A stretch of 38,266 nucleotides of DNA, from NCBI GenBank assembly GCA_016932095.1, contig JAFGDN010000045.1, positions 1 to 38,266 on the forward strand, in the 5' to 3' direction. Each line of letters starts with the position of its first letter. The stretch's first letter is position 1. The notes under the pieces are model-generated. The model ran no database searches. It saw nothing but the letters and a program-made list of their open reading frames with translations, and had not been told where the DNA came from. The position numbers were made by a program, and so were the translations under genes. This document shows positions 1 through 8,119 of this stretch, in pieces. This stretch comes from Sedimentisphaerales bacterium. GTDB lineage: Bacteria; Planctomycetota; Phycisphaerae; Sedimentisphaerales; Anaerobacaceae.

Positions 1-1304
1 CGTTCGGCAAGCTCGCTGGTGAGGTCCTGGACCTCCAGACCAAGCTTTTCGAATGTTTGCCGGTCGGCTTGAGCGGCCTTTGGGGGTTCTGCTTCAGCGG
101 TGTGTTCGGCGGTGTGTTCACCGGTGCGTTCGCCGAGCTTGGCGGTGACGCTTTTGGTTTTTCCGTCGCGAATCACAGTCATCTCAACGTCGGCGTTCGA
201 TTTTTGCATAGCAACGCGGTTTTTGAATTCATTGGCCTTTTTGATTTTCGAGCCGTTAAGCTCCGTGATAACGTCGTATCGTTTAAGCCCTGCTTTGTCA
301 GCGGCTGAATCGGGGATGATTTCGGTTATGATGACGCCTTCGGTTTGCTTGATGCCGAGGGATTCTGCCAGGTCCGGGTCAAGGTCGCGAATACCCACGC
401 CGAGGAATCCACGTTCGAGCGGTTCGCCTGTTACGAGGCGTTCATAGACGAATTTGGCCATATTGGAGGGTATCGCAAGGCCGATTCCTATATTACCGCC
501 GGGGCCGATGATGGCGGTATTGATTCCGACGACCTTGCCGTCGAGATTGATTAGTGGTCCTCCTGAGTTGCCGGGATTAATCGCGGCGTCGGTCTGAATG
601 AAGTCCTGGTATTCGAGCTGGTTGATAATATTGTTGCGGCCTTTTGCGCTGACTATTCCTGCTGTAACCGTGTGACTGAGCCCGAAGGGATTACCGATGG
701 CGATGACCCATTCCCCTACCTCAATCTTGTCGGAATCGGCAAGCTCCAGCGAGGTCAGATTGTTAGCGTCGATTTTTATCAATGCAACTTCAGTGGCGGG
801 GTCCGTGCCGACGAGTTTGGCCTCGAATTCCCGCCCATCCAGCAGCGTAACGCTGATTTCATCGGCGTTCTCGATAACGTGATTATTTGTAAGGATGTAT
901 CCTTCTTTTGAGACGATAAAGCCGGAACCCTGGGCGGGCTTGACGAATTTTCTCTGCTGCGGCTGTTGTGGCTGCTGCTGTTGATGCCTGGGGAAACGCC
1001 TGCCGAAAAATTGCTCTAATAAATCATCCTCAAAAAACGGATTGCCGAAAGGCCAGTTGGGCACGGGATAGTATTCCTGGATAATTGTCTGTGTTGCCCG
1101 TATGCCGACGACGGCAGGGGAGGCCTTTTCGGCGACCCCGGCAAATGCCTTGCCCAACTGCCGCAGTGTATCTATGCTTGTTTTATCCTCCGCAAACGCC
1201 GACAGCGGCAAAATTAAAAAAGTCATAAGTGCAATAATAACAGGCGCTTTCGCACTTTTGCTCTTTTGTTGTTGCCGGTTAAACGGCGTCGTGATTGCAT
1301 CCAT
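1..1304 (-). CDS. HtrA/Deg family periplasmic serine protease (partial)
   Basis: Trypsin-fold (S1C) protease with a PDZ domain, expected to degrade or refold damaged envelope proteins. The reading frame runs off the left edge, so only about 434 residues are visible. Start ATG at 1304 follows AGGAGACC. An N-terminal hydrophobic stretch at about residues 20-38 is a signal peptide or anchor. A Gln-rich segment (about 95-105) precedes the protease domain. The catalytic His is H142 (TNNHVI) and the nucleophile S247 (GNSGGPL). The third triad position is E172 (DPATEVALIKID), where the family normally has Asp; the spacings His-30-x-75-Ser match E. coli DegP H105/D135/S210 exactly. One PDZ domain lies at about 297-385 (GFLGVGIRDL), followed by a Glu/Ala-rich tail. 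A second PDZ may lie beyond the edge. Family call is firm; activity of the Glu variant is unknown. Confidence 0.93.
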   Translation of the reverse strand, partial: MDAITTPFNRQQQKSKSAKAPVIIALMTFLILPLSAFAEDKTSIDTLRQLGKAFAGVAEKASPAVVGIRATQTIIQEYYPVPNWPFGNPFFEDDLLEQFFGRRFPRHQQQQPQQPQQRKFVKPAQGSGFIVSKEGYILTNNHVIENADEISVTLLDGREFEAKLVGTDPATEVALIKIDANNLTSLELADSDKIEVGEWVIAIGNPFGLSHTVTAGIVSAKGRNNIINQLEYQDFIQTDAAINPGNSGGPLINLDGKVVGINTAIIGPGGNIGIGLAIPSNMAKFVYERLVTGEPLERGFLGVGIRDLDPDLAESLGIKQTEGVIITEIIPDSAADKAGLKRYDVITELNGSKIKKANEFKNRVAMQKSNADVEMTVIRDGKTKSVTAKLGERTGEHTAEHTAEAEPPKAAQADRQTFEKLGLEVQDLTSELAE

Positions 1305-1360
1305 TTTCCTGGTCTCCTAATTATTGGTCTGTTAAATGCACGCTAAAACTCATTATTCGA

Positions 1361-1388
1361 TTGACAAACGATTCGGCTTTTATACGAT
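1361..1388 (+). promoter_or_regulatory. candidate sigma-70 promoter for the DUF4139-like gene
   Basis: A perfect TTGACA -35 box (1361-1366) is followed after 16 bases by TACGAT (1383-1388), a partial -10 match. It lies in the divergent gap between htrA and the exported protein starting at 1471 and points toward the latter. Confidence 0.4.
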
Positions 1389-1409
1389 TTTATCTAAGCT
1401 GGGTTCATT

Positions 1410-1495
1410 ATGGTTCGACAAGCTTACCATTTTATTAAACGGGACATTATTTTTTATAGGAGGTCTTGCGATGGTTCGACAAGCTCACCATTTAA
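1410..1495 (+). repeat. two-copy short repeat overlapping a gene start
   Basis: ATGGTTCGACAAGCT, then C or T, then ACCATTT occurs at 1410-1432 and again at 1471-1493, 61 bp apart, with one mismatch. Each copy is an imperfect palindrome (ATGGT...ACCAT around AAGCTT). The second copy supplies the start codon and the first residues (MVRQAHH) of the following gene. Short repeats translating as MVRQAHH are, from memory, dispersed in many bacterial genomes; that part is not verified here. Confidence 0.7.
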
Positions 1496-3183
1496 TGAAG
1501 GGAAATAAGCTGGTTTTGGGTGTTGTATTGGCATTTTGTATTTGCGGGTATGCCTCTGCGGAGCAGGCGGCGAGAGAGGCACAGACGGAGCTCAAGCATC
1601 TCGCGCTTTTCAAGAACGGCCTGGGATTTTTCATTTCGGAGGTAACCGTCCCTGATAAGGTCAAGTCGTTTTATATAGTCCCGCAGGCCGCGGCCTCGCA
1701 TGGAACATTCTGGGTATCATACCCGCCCAAGGTAGATGTTGAAAGTATTGTAGCTGAAATGGCTGAGGGAACAAAGCAAGTTGAGGCGACAACGATGGCG
1801 GAGTTGCTCAGGGCCGGCGTCGGAAGGAAAGTGAAGATTTATTTGTTTACGGATAAGCCCGAGTCAGCCGTTGAGGCAAAGCTGCTTGGCGTGACCGAAG
1901 AGCCCTGGAATTTACCCCCTAATCCATACGAGCCCGGCAGGGTTATAGGCAACCAACCCCCCGGGTACTATGGGATGCGGAATATGGTTTCTCTGGGAAC
2001 AGACCAGGGGCAAACCGTTGTTAGCGTTGACCGGGTTACAAGAGTCGATTTTATGGATAAAGAGCCGCCGGCGAAAACAGAGAAAAAGTCGAGCGAGCCG
2101 CGGTTAGAAATCCTGCTGAAGAAATCGGCCGGCGGACAAAAACTAACGATAAGCTGCCTGGCCAAAGGTGTTACCTGGGCGCCGAGCTATATGGTGGATA
2201 TAAGCGAGCCGAACAAGGCGAAGCTCGCCGCCAAAGCGGAGGTACTGAACGAGGTCTGCGATTTGAACGGGGTGGATATAAAGCTTATTACGGGCTTTCC
2301 GAATTTACAGTTTGCCGACGTCGCCAGCCCAATAGCTTTGAAAGAGGACCTTGCCCAGTTTATACAGTCGCTGAGCAGGGGGCAAAGCGAACGTGGACGG
2401 GCGGCAGGGATGGCTGGAGCAATGTATAATGTTATGAGCCAGAGTATGGCATACGACCGAATGGAGATGTCGGCTGAAGTGCCGGTAATGCCCGCGTATG
2501 GAGCGGCGGAGATGGGAATGACCGCCGAGGATTTGTTCCTGTATCCACTTGAGAACGTTTGGCTGACAAAGGGAGCCGTCGGGTATTTCCCGTTATTTAC
2601 TGAGTCAGTGCCTTATACCCATATCTATCGCTGGGAGATACCGGATTATGTAAACCCCGAAGGAGGTAATTATTACGACCAGTCAAGACGGCAGGGGCCT
2701 CCACAGCAGGAGGTCTGGCATTGTATCCGGCTGACCAATCTAATGAATATGCCCTGGACGACGGCGCCTGCGGAGATAGTCAAAAATGGAATAATACTCG
2801 GACAGGACACGCTGAACTATACGCCGGTCAAAGAAAAAGGGACGGTAAAGATTACCAGGGCAATTAACGTCAAGGCCGAGCAGATAGAGCTTGAAATCGA
2901 CAGGAAACGCGACGCGGCCCAGTGGTATGGCTACCACTATGATTTGGTCACGGTGCAGGGGAAGCTTTCGGTTGAAAACCTTCAGGTTAAGCCGATTACC
3001 CTTGAAATCACAAAGTCGCTTTCGGGCGAGGTAAAGGCGATTCAGCCGGAGGCAAAGCTCGAAAAACTGGCAAAAGCCCTGCGGGCGGTAAACGCCAATA
3101 TCCGGCTGACCTGGACAATTGAGCTTGCGGCAGGCGAGAAAAAAGATATTACGTATAACTATGAGGTTTATGTCAGACGTTAA
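1471..3183 (+). CDS. exported DUF4139-like protein
   Basis: Protein of 570 residues of unknown function. Start ATG 1471 is chosen because AGGAGG lies 6 bases upstream; an in-frame ATG at 1336 lacks a ribosome site and a second ATG at 1495 is possible. A signal peptide follows (KLVLGVVLAFCICGYASA, about residues 12-29). The segment LALFKNGLGFF near the mature N-terminus and the central VTWAPSYMVDI... AEVLNEVCDLNGVDIKLITG region resemble DUF4139/mucoidy-inhibitor-type proteins, which have beta-rich cores. A Met/Ala-rich insertion (about residues 305-355) interrupts the domain. The start region lies in a short repeat, so the N-terminus may have been rebuilt. Likely periplasmic or surface exposed. 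A different beta-sandwich family is possible. Confidence 0.7.
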   Translation: MVRQAHHLMKGNKLVLGVVLAFCICGYASAEQAAREAQTELKHLALFKNGLGFFISEVTVPDKVKSFYIVPQAAASHGTFWVSYPPKVDVESIVAEMAEGTKQVEATTMAELLRAGVGRKVKIYLFTDKPESAVEAKLLGVTEEPWNLPPNPYEPGRVIGNQPPGYYGMRNMVSLGTDQGQTVVSVDRVTRVDFMDKEPPAKTEKKSSEPRLEILLKKSAGGQKLTISCLAKGVTWAPSYMVDISEPNKAKLAAKAEVLNEVCDLNGVDIKLITGFPNLQFADVASPIALKEDLAQFIQSLSRGQSERGRAAGMAGAMYNVMSQSMAYDRMEMSAEVPVMPAYGAAEMGMTAEDLFLYPLENVWLTKGAVGYFPLFTESVPYTHIYRWEIPDYVNPEGGNYYDQSRRQGPPQQEVWHCIRLTNLMNMPWTTAPAEIVKNGIILGQDTLNYTPVKEKGTVKITRAINVKAEQIELEIDRKRDAAQWYGYHYDLVTVQGKLSVENLQVKPITLEITKSLSGEVKAIQPEAKLEKLAKALRAVNANIRLTWTIELAAGEKKDITYNYEVYVRR

Positions 3184-3231
3184 AGTTTCTCAACTGATTA
3201 TAGTCAAGAGTTTTTTTTTGGAGGGTCCGTT

Positions 3232-3696
3232 ATGCGGATACAGGATTATCTAAAAAAAGCGGGGGTGAAGTTCGAGGTCAAGGGGCACAAGCCGACGTTC
3301 AGCGCGCAGCAAATGGCGGCGGCTGAGCACGAGCCGGGGAAATATGTCGCAAAGCCGGTTGTCGTAAAGGTGGATGGCTGTAACGTAATGTGTGTTCTGG
3401 CGGCGCCCCGCAAGATTGATTTGCGGGCGCTGAAAAACCAGCTCGGGGCAAAGTCGGTTGAGCTTGTGGCAGAAGAGGAAGTCGGAAAGATTTTCGGCGA
3501 TTGCGAGCTTGGGGCCGAGCCGCCTTTCGGCAACCTGTATGATTTGCCTACGATAATGGATAAGGCGCTCGAACAAGATGACCATATAATGTTCCAGGCC
3601 GGCTCACACGACAAGGCGATTGTGATGAAAATGGCCGACTACCGCAAATTGGTCGAGCCCAAGGTGCTTGAGTTCAGCTATCAGATGGGTTCTTAG
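3232..3696 (+). CDS. YbaK/EbsC-family aminoacyl-tRNA deacylase
   Basis: Cytoplasmic protein of 154 residues, the normal length of the family that hydrolyses mischarged tRNAs (for example Cys- or Ala-tRNA(Pro)). Start ATG 3232 follows GGAGGG. The conserved Lys region is AKPVVVKVDG (about 42-51) and the substrate-loop motif GAEPPFG is at about 97-103. The N-terminal IQDYLKKAGVKFEVKGH is typical. It lies 48 bp after the DUF4139-like gene and shares its strand, so it may be cotranscribed. Which amino acid it edits cannot be told from sequence. Confidence 0.88.
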   Translation: MRIQDYLKKAGVKFEVKGHKPTFSAQQMAAAEHEPGKYVAKPVVVKVDGCNVMCVLAAPRKIDLRALKNQLGAKSVELVAEEEVGKIFGDCELGAEPPFGNLYDLPTIMDKALEQDDHIMFQAGSHDKAIVMKMADYRKLVEPKVLEFSYQMGS

Positions 3697-3719
3697 CGCC
3701 GGGACCGAAAGGTAGAAAC

Positions 3720-3749
3720 AGGGCCGCTCTCTGTTACGAGAGCGGCCCT
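3720..3749. terminator. bidirectional hairpin between convergent genes
   Basis: A 12-bp perfect stem (3720-3731 with 3738-3749) around a 6-base TGTTAC loop lies between the YbaK gene (plus) and the xylanase gene (minus), as expected for a shared terminator. T-tracts on either side are weak. Confidence 0.7.
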
Positions 3750-3792
3750 TGTTCTGTTATTATTCTAAACTGACGTAGGAGGCGTCAGACCG

Positions 3793-4875
3793 TTACGGTG
3801 TATTGCCGAATCCGAGTATGCCGTTGCAGTGCATCCACTCGCTGTATGAGCCGCCGCAGGAGCCGTTCTGCCAGACAGCCGTATTGGAGTTCTGGCTTTC
3901 TGCCTGGCGGGTCGAACCGTTGACCACGAGGTAATCCACCTGAACGTCCCTGCCGTCGGCGTCATTGAAATACTGCACGTTTATGCCGCCGGAGTTATAG
4001 GTGGTGGCGGTGCGGGTTGCCATGCTTGTGCCTAACGTCCAGGTGGCGATTGTGGTGCTGTCGATTCTGAGATTGACTTGTTCATCACCTTTTACTCCGC
4101 GAGCCCTTAACGCAAGCGTCTTCTGGCTGGAACTGCCGCCGCTGGTGGTTGTTGAGCCGCCGCTGGTGGTTGTGGTGCTCGTTGAGCTGCCGCTGGTGGT
4201 TGTTGTTGACCACCACCAACCGCTGGTGGTTGTTGAGCCGCCGCTTGTGGTGGTGGTGCTCGTCGAGCTGCCGCCGGTGGTTGTGGTGCTGCCGCCGCCG
4301 CCACAGGTAAAGTTAGCTGACCCCGAACCCACCCAATGTGAATAGAAGGAGCTGTTGGGCACTGATACAGTAGCGCTGCCACTGCCGCCACTCCATGACT
4401 CTACCATTACTATACAGTAGCCGCCTCCTTCGCTTGTGCCTTTTCCAAGGTTTCTCCAGCCGTTATAGTGCTCGCTCATATTTTGACCGCTGCTGTTACT
4501 ACCGCTGCAATTGTACTGTTGAAAAGACCCGGAGCCGGTAATGTTAGGCCCGTTACATTGATTGATTTGCAGCGTATATGAACCCTTACTGGTACTATAT
4601 GAGCCTGCGCTAGAACCGCCGCCTCTGCCGATGTAATATTCTACGAGAGGGTTTTTCCCCCACCCATAGATAATCGGGCCAAGATTACAGCCGCTGCAGC
4701 TTCCTGAGAAGTTTATAGTTCTGGAACCACCGGAACTCCAGCCTATACCTGTAACAAAACTCGCACCGCTGAAAGTAACTTTGAAGCTGCCAGCGGTACA
4801 GCTGCCGGTTCCGGCCTGGGCGACGGCTGAAACCGCCAATACAGCAACAATTAAACCTGTAATTAGGTTCTTCAT
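3793..4875 (-). CDS. secreted GH11-type endo-1,4-beta-xylanase with C-terminal CBM60/36-like module
   Basis: Exported enzyme of 360 residues, predicted to cleave beta-1,4-xylan. Start ATG 4875 gives a classic signal peptide (MKNLITGLIVAVLAV...AQA) and has GGAG upstream; an in-frame ATG at 4962 with a strong GGGGGAAGG site would add 29 residues. Residues 22-192 carry GH11 landmarks: GWSSGGSRTINFSGS, GWGKNPLVEYYI with nucleophile E79, SFQQY of the thumb, HYNGWRNLG, and VMVESWSGGSGSA with probable acid/base E159. The E-to-E distance (80) is shorter than in Bacillus enzymes and the acid/base motif is altered. A Ser/Thr/Gly linker (195-250) leads to residues 253-360, a Ca-dependent xylan-binding-like module (RDVQVDYLVVNG, NGSCGGSYSEWMHCNG). 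Probably a T2SS substrate (inference). Confidence 0.82.
   Translation of the reverse strand: MKNLITGLIVAVLAVSAVAQAGTGSCTAGSFKVTFSGASFVTGIGWSSGGSRTINFSGSCSGCNLGPIIYGWGKNPLVEYYIGRGGGSSAGSYSTSKGSYTLQINQCNGPNITGSGSFQQYNCSGSNSSGQNMSEHYNGWRNLGKGTSEGGGYCIVMVESWSGGSGSATVSVPNSSFYSHWVGSGSANFTCGGGGSTTTTGGSSTSTTTTSGGSTTTSGWWWSTTTTSGSSTSTTTTSGGSTTTSGGSSSQKTLALRARGVKGDEQVNLRIDSTTIATWTLGTSMATRTATTYNSGGINVQYFNDADGRDVQVDYLVVNGSTRQAESQNSNTAVWQNGSCGGSYSEWMHCNGILGFGNTP
4126..4293 (-). repeat. low-complexity Ser/Thr/Gly linker repeat in the xylanase gene
   Basis: Degenerate triplet-based repeats encode alternating STTTT and SGGS blocks linking catalytic and binding modules. One unit carries TGGTGGTGG, giving three consecutive Trp (220-222) where sister units have Gly-Gly. 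The tract is prone to slippage, so its length may vary between strains. Confidence 0.75.
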
Positions 4876-5014
4876 TGGTTTCTCCTTCAAAAGTAGACTG
4901 GTCGCGGTGTGATTATTACTATTGGTATGTTTTTTTCCTGGTTTATTTACTAAAAGTGTCATTTTTCCTTCCCCCTTGGCTATTTCGTAAAATTGGTGCA
5001 CTTTAGCTACTTAC

Positions 5015-5043
5015 AGTATATGGCAAAAATAAACAAATCCAAA
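5015..5043 (-). promoter_or_regulatory. candidate promoter of the xylanase gene
   Basis: Read on the minus strand, TTTGGA (5043-5038), a 17-base spacer and TATACT (5020-5015). It would give a leader of about 135 nt before ATG 4875. The rest of the 405-bp gap 4876-5280 holds an in-frame upstream extension of the xylanase frame and the terminator at 5192; I see no other gene. Confidence 0.4.
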
Positions 5044-5191
5044 AAGCGAAGCAAAATTATGCCTTTTAGACCGCTTGCCGGGAGGTGCGACGGAGGTTTG
5101 ACCGGACCGGTTAGTTTTCTGCTCATATAACAGGTCCGATATTGAGAAGATATGAGTATTTATGTTGCCGTTTATCAGGCAAACAAAAGAA

Positions 5192-5224
5192 AAGGACCCG
5201 GCTTTAGCATAAAACCGGGTCCTT
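5192..5224 (-). terminator. Rho-independent terminator of the Fn3-repeat protein gene
   Basis: A perfect 10-bp stem (AAGGACCCGG paired with CCGGGTCCTT) with a 13-base loop is followed on the minus strand by TTCTTTTGTTT. It lies 57 bp after the stop codon at 5281. Confidence 0.88.
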
Positions 5225-5280
5225 AGTGAACGACTCAAATCCTGCGGACGTTTTCGTCAGCCGTCCTGGCTGCTCAAGTT

Positions 5281-7497
5281 TTAAATAGAGCTTCCCGTAG
5301 GAAGATTAACATCCACGACCTCATCGAAGTCCGCGTCGCCGTAATTGATGCCGAACTCGACGTTGGCGGTGTCGCCTGTATCGAGGGAGTCGGCCCCTTT
5401 AATTGACAGTTTAAACGTGCATTTATCGAGGTCGAATTGTGCAGTGACCAGGCCGTCGTCGCCGTCATCGCTTACGTCAACTTTGCTGCATTTATACTTG
5501 TGCCCGGTTTTCTTTGCGACGAACGAGCCAGCCGACAGCGTAAAGGTCTGGGCGCCCCAGATTATATTAACGTCGCTGACAACCAGGTTCGGCTCGTCCA
5601 AATCGTCGTTAATGATGTCTTCGACGGCGATTTCGCCCTTCACGGACAGCTTTTCAGAGGTGGCTTTTGCCTTTGTGACGATGAGCGTGTCATCGAACAT
5701 TCTCATAAGCCGGGTGGGGATTGTCTTGCGGCTGCCGTTTACTATTGACTCTGAGGCGATGCCTGAATACCTCATATCATCCAGCCACATATTCAATTGC
5801 AGCGGGCAGGCCAGACCGGTCAGGTCTATATTTTTTGTTTTTATCGAGAAGGTCATCGGGTCTTTAGAGAAGTTGAGCATCAGGGATGTAATCGCGCCGT
5901 TGGGGTCGCTTTTGGTAACCTTGTGCGTGTACTTGAACCTGTTTTTAACGGGGTCATAGTAATCACCGAAAGATATTGTTTCACTGTAAACCTCAGTATC
6001 GTTGCCGTCGAGCGAGACGAGGGTTAAATCGAGGTCTGAAACGGTGTTGAGGTCGTCCGGGACGTCATCGAACGTTCCTGAGGCCGTAAACGAGTCCTTT
6101 ATGTTTGCTATATCATCGGCGTCTGCACCCTGGGTCTTGCCGGCTTTGACACTGCACTTTGCTATTGTCAGAGTATAAAGACTCTCCGTAGTAAACTGCC
6201 AGACGTCGCCCTTCCAGGAATCTACGCCGTTGACCTCGTCGACTCTCCAGTAGTAAACAGTATCATAATCTAGCTCCGTTACAATTTGGTAGTTCGGGTC
6301 GGTTGTGGTGTCAAGATAAATGCCCGCAGTGCCTGTGTCGGCGTCGTTAACGTCGCTAAAGTCCGTTCCCAGATACACGTCATGGCCGTCAGTGTCAGCG
6401 GCGGAACCGCCGGCCGTCCAGCTCAATAACGGAGTTAGAGCTACCCCGCTCTCGTCATCTGCCGGGTCGGGATTGATTGCGCTGGTGTTGACGGTGGTAA
6501 ACGACCAGACGGTTCCTTTCGTGGCGCTGACGTCGTTTACTTCATCGACCCTCCAGTAGTATTCGGTATAATCCTCAAGCGGAGTTGTAATCTCATAATT
6601 GGGGTCGGTTGTGGTGTCCAGATAAATGCCCGCTGAGTTCACATCAGCGTCGTTAACATCACTAAAGTCCGTTCCGAAATATACATTGTGACCGTCTGTG
6701 CTCAGAGCGTCGCCGCCCGCTGTCCAGCTAAGGGTCGGGGTTAACCCGACACCTGTCGCCTCGTCGGCAGGACTTGGGCTGGTCGCGGGAAGAGTCACTA
6801 ACCTTGCATTGTCGAAGTAGTAGATCCCGGCCTGATTAGAGTTCAGTGCGAAAATGAACTGAATGTAGCCCTCAGACGGCGTCGCCGTAATCTGGCTTTT
6901 TATGCCTGAGTAATCCCATATCCAGGTTCCTGTCAGTGTGGTGCCCGGTATGCCCGGGTCAACAAGGGGTAATCCTCCCGGATAGCCCGGATTAAGTGTA
7001 TCATAGAACACTGCGCCATTGGCGCCGGTCTGGTCATGTGCCCCACCTATATCGTGCCAGCCGTAACCCGACTCATTCAAAGCTACCTCGTACACCTGAG
7101 CATAGGTAGTATCCGCGGGCCAGTCGCCGCTATTATAGGTAACATCGATTCTAAATTGAGTATTAGCGAGGAAGTCGGCTACTGCCCCCGTTTTGGACTC
7201 AAGGTTAATGCGGAGGCACTGCTTCCATCCTGACCCTGGAGATACCGCCAGGGAATAGGTGCCCAGAGTGGCGCCCGTGCTGCTTGATAATAAACTGTAC
7301 ATAGCGGCATTATTGGGGTCTGCAATCGATAATGAATTAGTGTTATCAATCCAGTCATCGCCGCTGCTGTCTTCCCAGTCGCCGATAACATCAGCATAGC
7401 TGATGGAAGACATAATCAATATGAGTACAAAAGCCAGTATTCTGCACATAGTTTTACCCTTTTTAGTTTCTGCCTGATTCGCTTTTTCCGGATTCAT
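5281..7497 (-). CDS. large secreted protein with two Fn3-like repeats
   Basis: Exported protein of 738 residues, function not recognised. Start ATG 7497 has AGGAG 10 bases upstream; the signal peptide begins after a 16-residue polar extension (MCRILAFVLILIMSSISYA, 17-35). Residues 36-235 form a beta-rich domain resembling carbohydrate-binding jelly rolls (YIQFIFALNSNQAGIYYFDNARL at its end, where the ligand or edge strand of such folds often sits). Residues 241-336 and 341-437 are two closely similar Fn3-like modules, each with GTDFSDVNDAD and YYWRVDEVN. Residues 441-738 form an Asp-rich beta domain starting TLTIAKCSVKAGKTQGAD that I cannot name. No catalytic motif is evident. Likely a surface or extracellular protein; it has its own terminator. 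Confidence 0.8.
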   Translation of the reverse strand: MNPEKANQAETKKGKTMCRILAFVLILIMSSISYADVIGDWEDSSGDDWIDNTNSLSIADPNNAAMYSLLSSSTGATLGTYSLAVSPGSGWKQCLRINLESKTGAVADFLANTQFRIDVTYNSGDWPADTTYAQVYEVALNESGYGWHDIGGAHDQTGANGAVFYDTLNPGYPGGLPLVDPGIPGTTLTGTWIWDYSGIKSQITATPSEGYIQFIFALNSNQAGIYYFDNARLVTLPATSPSPADEATGVGLTPTLSWTAGGDALSTDGHNVYFGTDFSDVNDADVNSAGIYLDTTTDPNYEITTPLEDYTEYYWRVDEVNDVSATKGTVWSFTTVNTSAINPDPADDESGVALTPLLSWTAGGSAADTDGHDVYLGTDFSDVNDADTGTAGIYLDTTTDPNYQIVTELDYDTVYYWRVDEVNGVDSWKGDVWQFTTESLYTLTIAKCSVKAGKTQGADADDIANIKDSFTASGTFDDVPDDLNTVSDLDLTLVSLDGNDTEVYSETISFGDYYDPVKNRFKYTHKVTKSDPNGAITSLMLNFSKDPMTFSIKTKNIDLTGLACPLQLNMWLDDMRYSGIASESIVNGSRKTIPTRLMRMFDDTLIVTKAKATSEKLSVKGEIAVEDIINDDLDEPNLVVSDVNIIWGAQTFTLSAGSFVAKKTGHKYKCSKVDVSDDGDDGLVTAQFDLDKCTFKLSIKGADSLDTGDTANVEFGINYGDADFDEVVDVNLPTGSSI

Positions 7498-7757
7498 TTT
7501 CGTTTTCTCCTAAAAAACGGTATTTGCATCATTGTTTATTGTTATGATTCCGAGTAGTGTCTTTTTTTATCCCAGTCATAAGAACAACTGCAGTTGTTAG
7601 TATATTCAGGTTTTTTACTATTCTTATCTTCTCTTTTTATCGGAAGTGCAGGGGTTATTACTAAAGCCGATATTAAATTTTGTAAGTTGGTGAGCCAGAT
7701 GTATTCAGCCGGGGAAATCTTTGTTGTAACTCTTTGTTTTGCGAGGGATTATATTAA

Positions 7758-7831
7758 TGGGCGATACAGGGTTCGAACCTGTGACCTCACGGGTGTGATC
7801 CGTGCGCTCTAACCAGCTGAGCTAATCGCCC
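7758..7831 (-). tRNA. tRNA-Val (anticodon CAC)
   Basis: A 74-nt cloverleaf on the minus strand: acceptor GGGCGAT/ATCGCCC, D-loop TTAGCTCAGCTGGTTAGAGC, anticodon stem CACGG/CCGTG with loop ATCACAC (anticodon CAC, reading GUG), and T-arm ACAGGTTCGAACCCTGT. The 3' CCA is not encoded. It stands alone; no integrase or attachment repeat is seen beside it. Confidence 0.95.
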
Positions 7832-7897
7832 ATAAGAATCGTATTAGAACGAATTTATCCCCTGTTTGTCAAGGGCATAATCCGAATCGCAGCCGGT

Positions 7898-8119
7898 TTA
7901 CAATCCTTCTGGCGCCGGCAGATTGATTCGGCCGGGCTTGACGCCTTTGAGACAGATGAGCATATCGGCCATCCTGTGTATTGCGCCCGCTTTATCCTTC
8001 AGGATTATCACCTCTATGTAATCGCGGCTGTCCAGGTGGACGTGCAGCGAGGAAATTGTCTGCAGGAGGAGCGAATGCTGTAAATCGGTCAGGTGTTCCA
8101 TCGACCTGTGACATATCAA
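7898..8119 (-). CDS. stand-alone NikR-like C-terminal (ACT-type) domain protein
   Basis: A 73-residue protein matching the C-terminal metal-binding half of the nickel regulator NikR but lacking the ribbon-helix-helix DNA-binding half. The TTG start at 8119 overlaps the metXW stop (TTGA), giving translational coupling; ATG 8101 is an alternative (67 residues). The NikR ligand pattern His-x10-His-x-His is kept (LQHSLLLQTISSLHVH, spacing equal to E. coli H76/H87/H89), but the ligand equivalent to Cys95 is Tyr (RDYIEVIIL). The tail RMADMLICLKGVKPGRINL follows the NikR pattern. It may be a small metal- or ligand-sensing ACT protein acting on another partner. No DNA-binding role can be supported. 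Confidence 0.7.
   Translation of the reverse strand: MICHRSMEHLTDLQHSLLLQTISSLHVHLDSRDYIEVIILKDKAGAIHRMADMLICLKGVKPGRINLPAPEGL

Noticed and set aside
4126-4293. CRISPR-like repeats
   Set aside because: Triplet-based coding repeats without spacers; a protein linker.
7594-7812. 72-codon plus-strand frame near the tRNA
   Set aside because: It reads through the antisense of the tRNA-Val gene and has no ribosome site or family features.
7758-7831. tRNA as an integration site
   Set aside because: No integrase, no duplicated 3' tRNA end and no composition change were found nearby.
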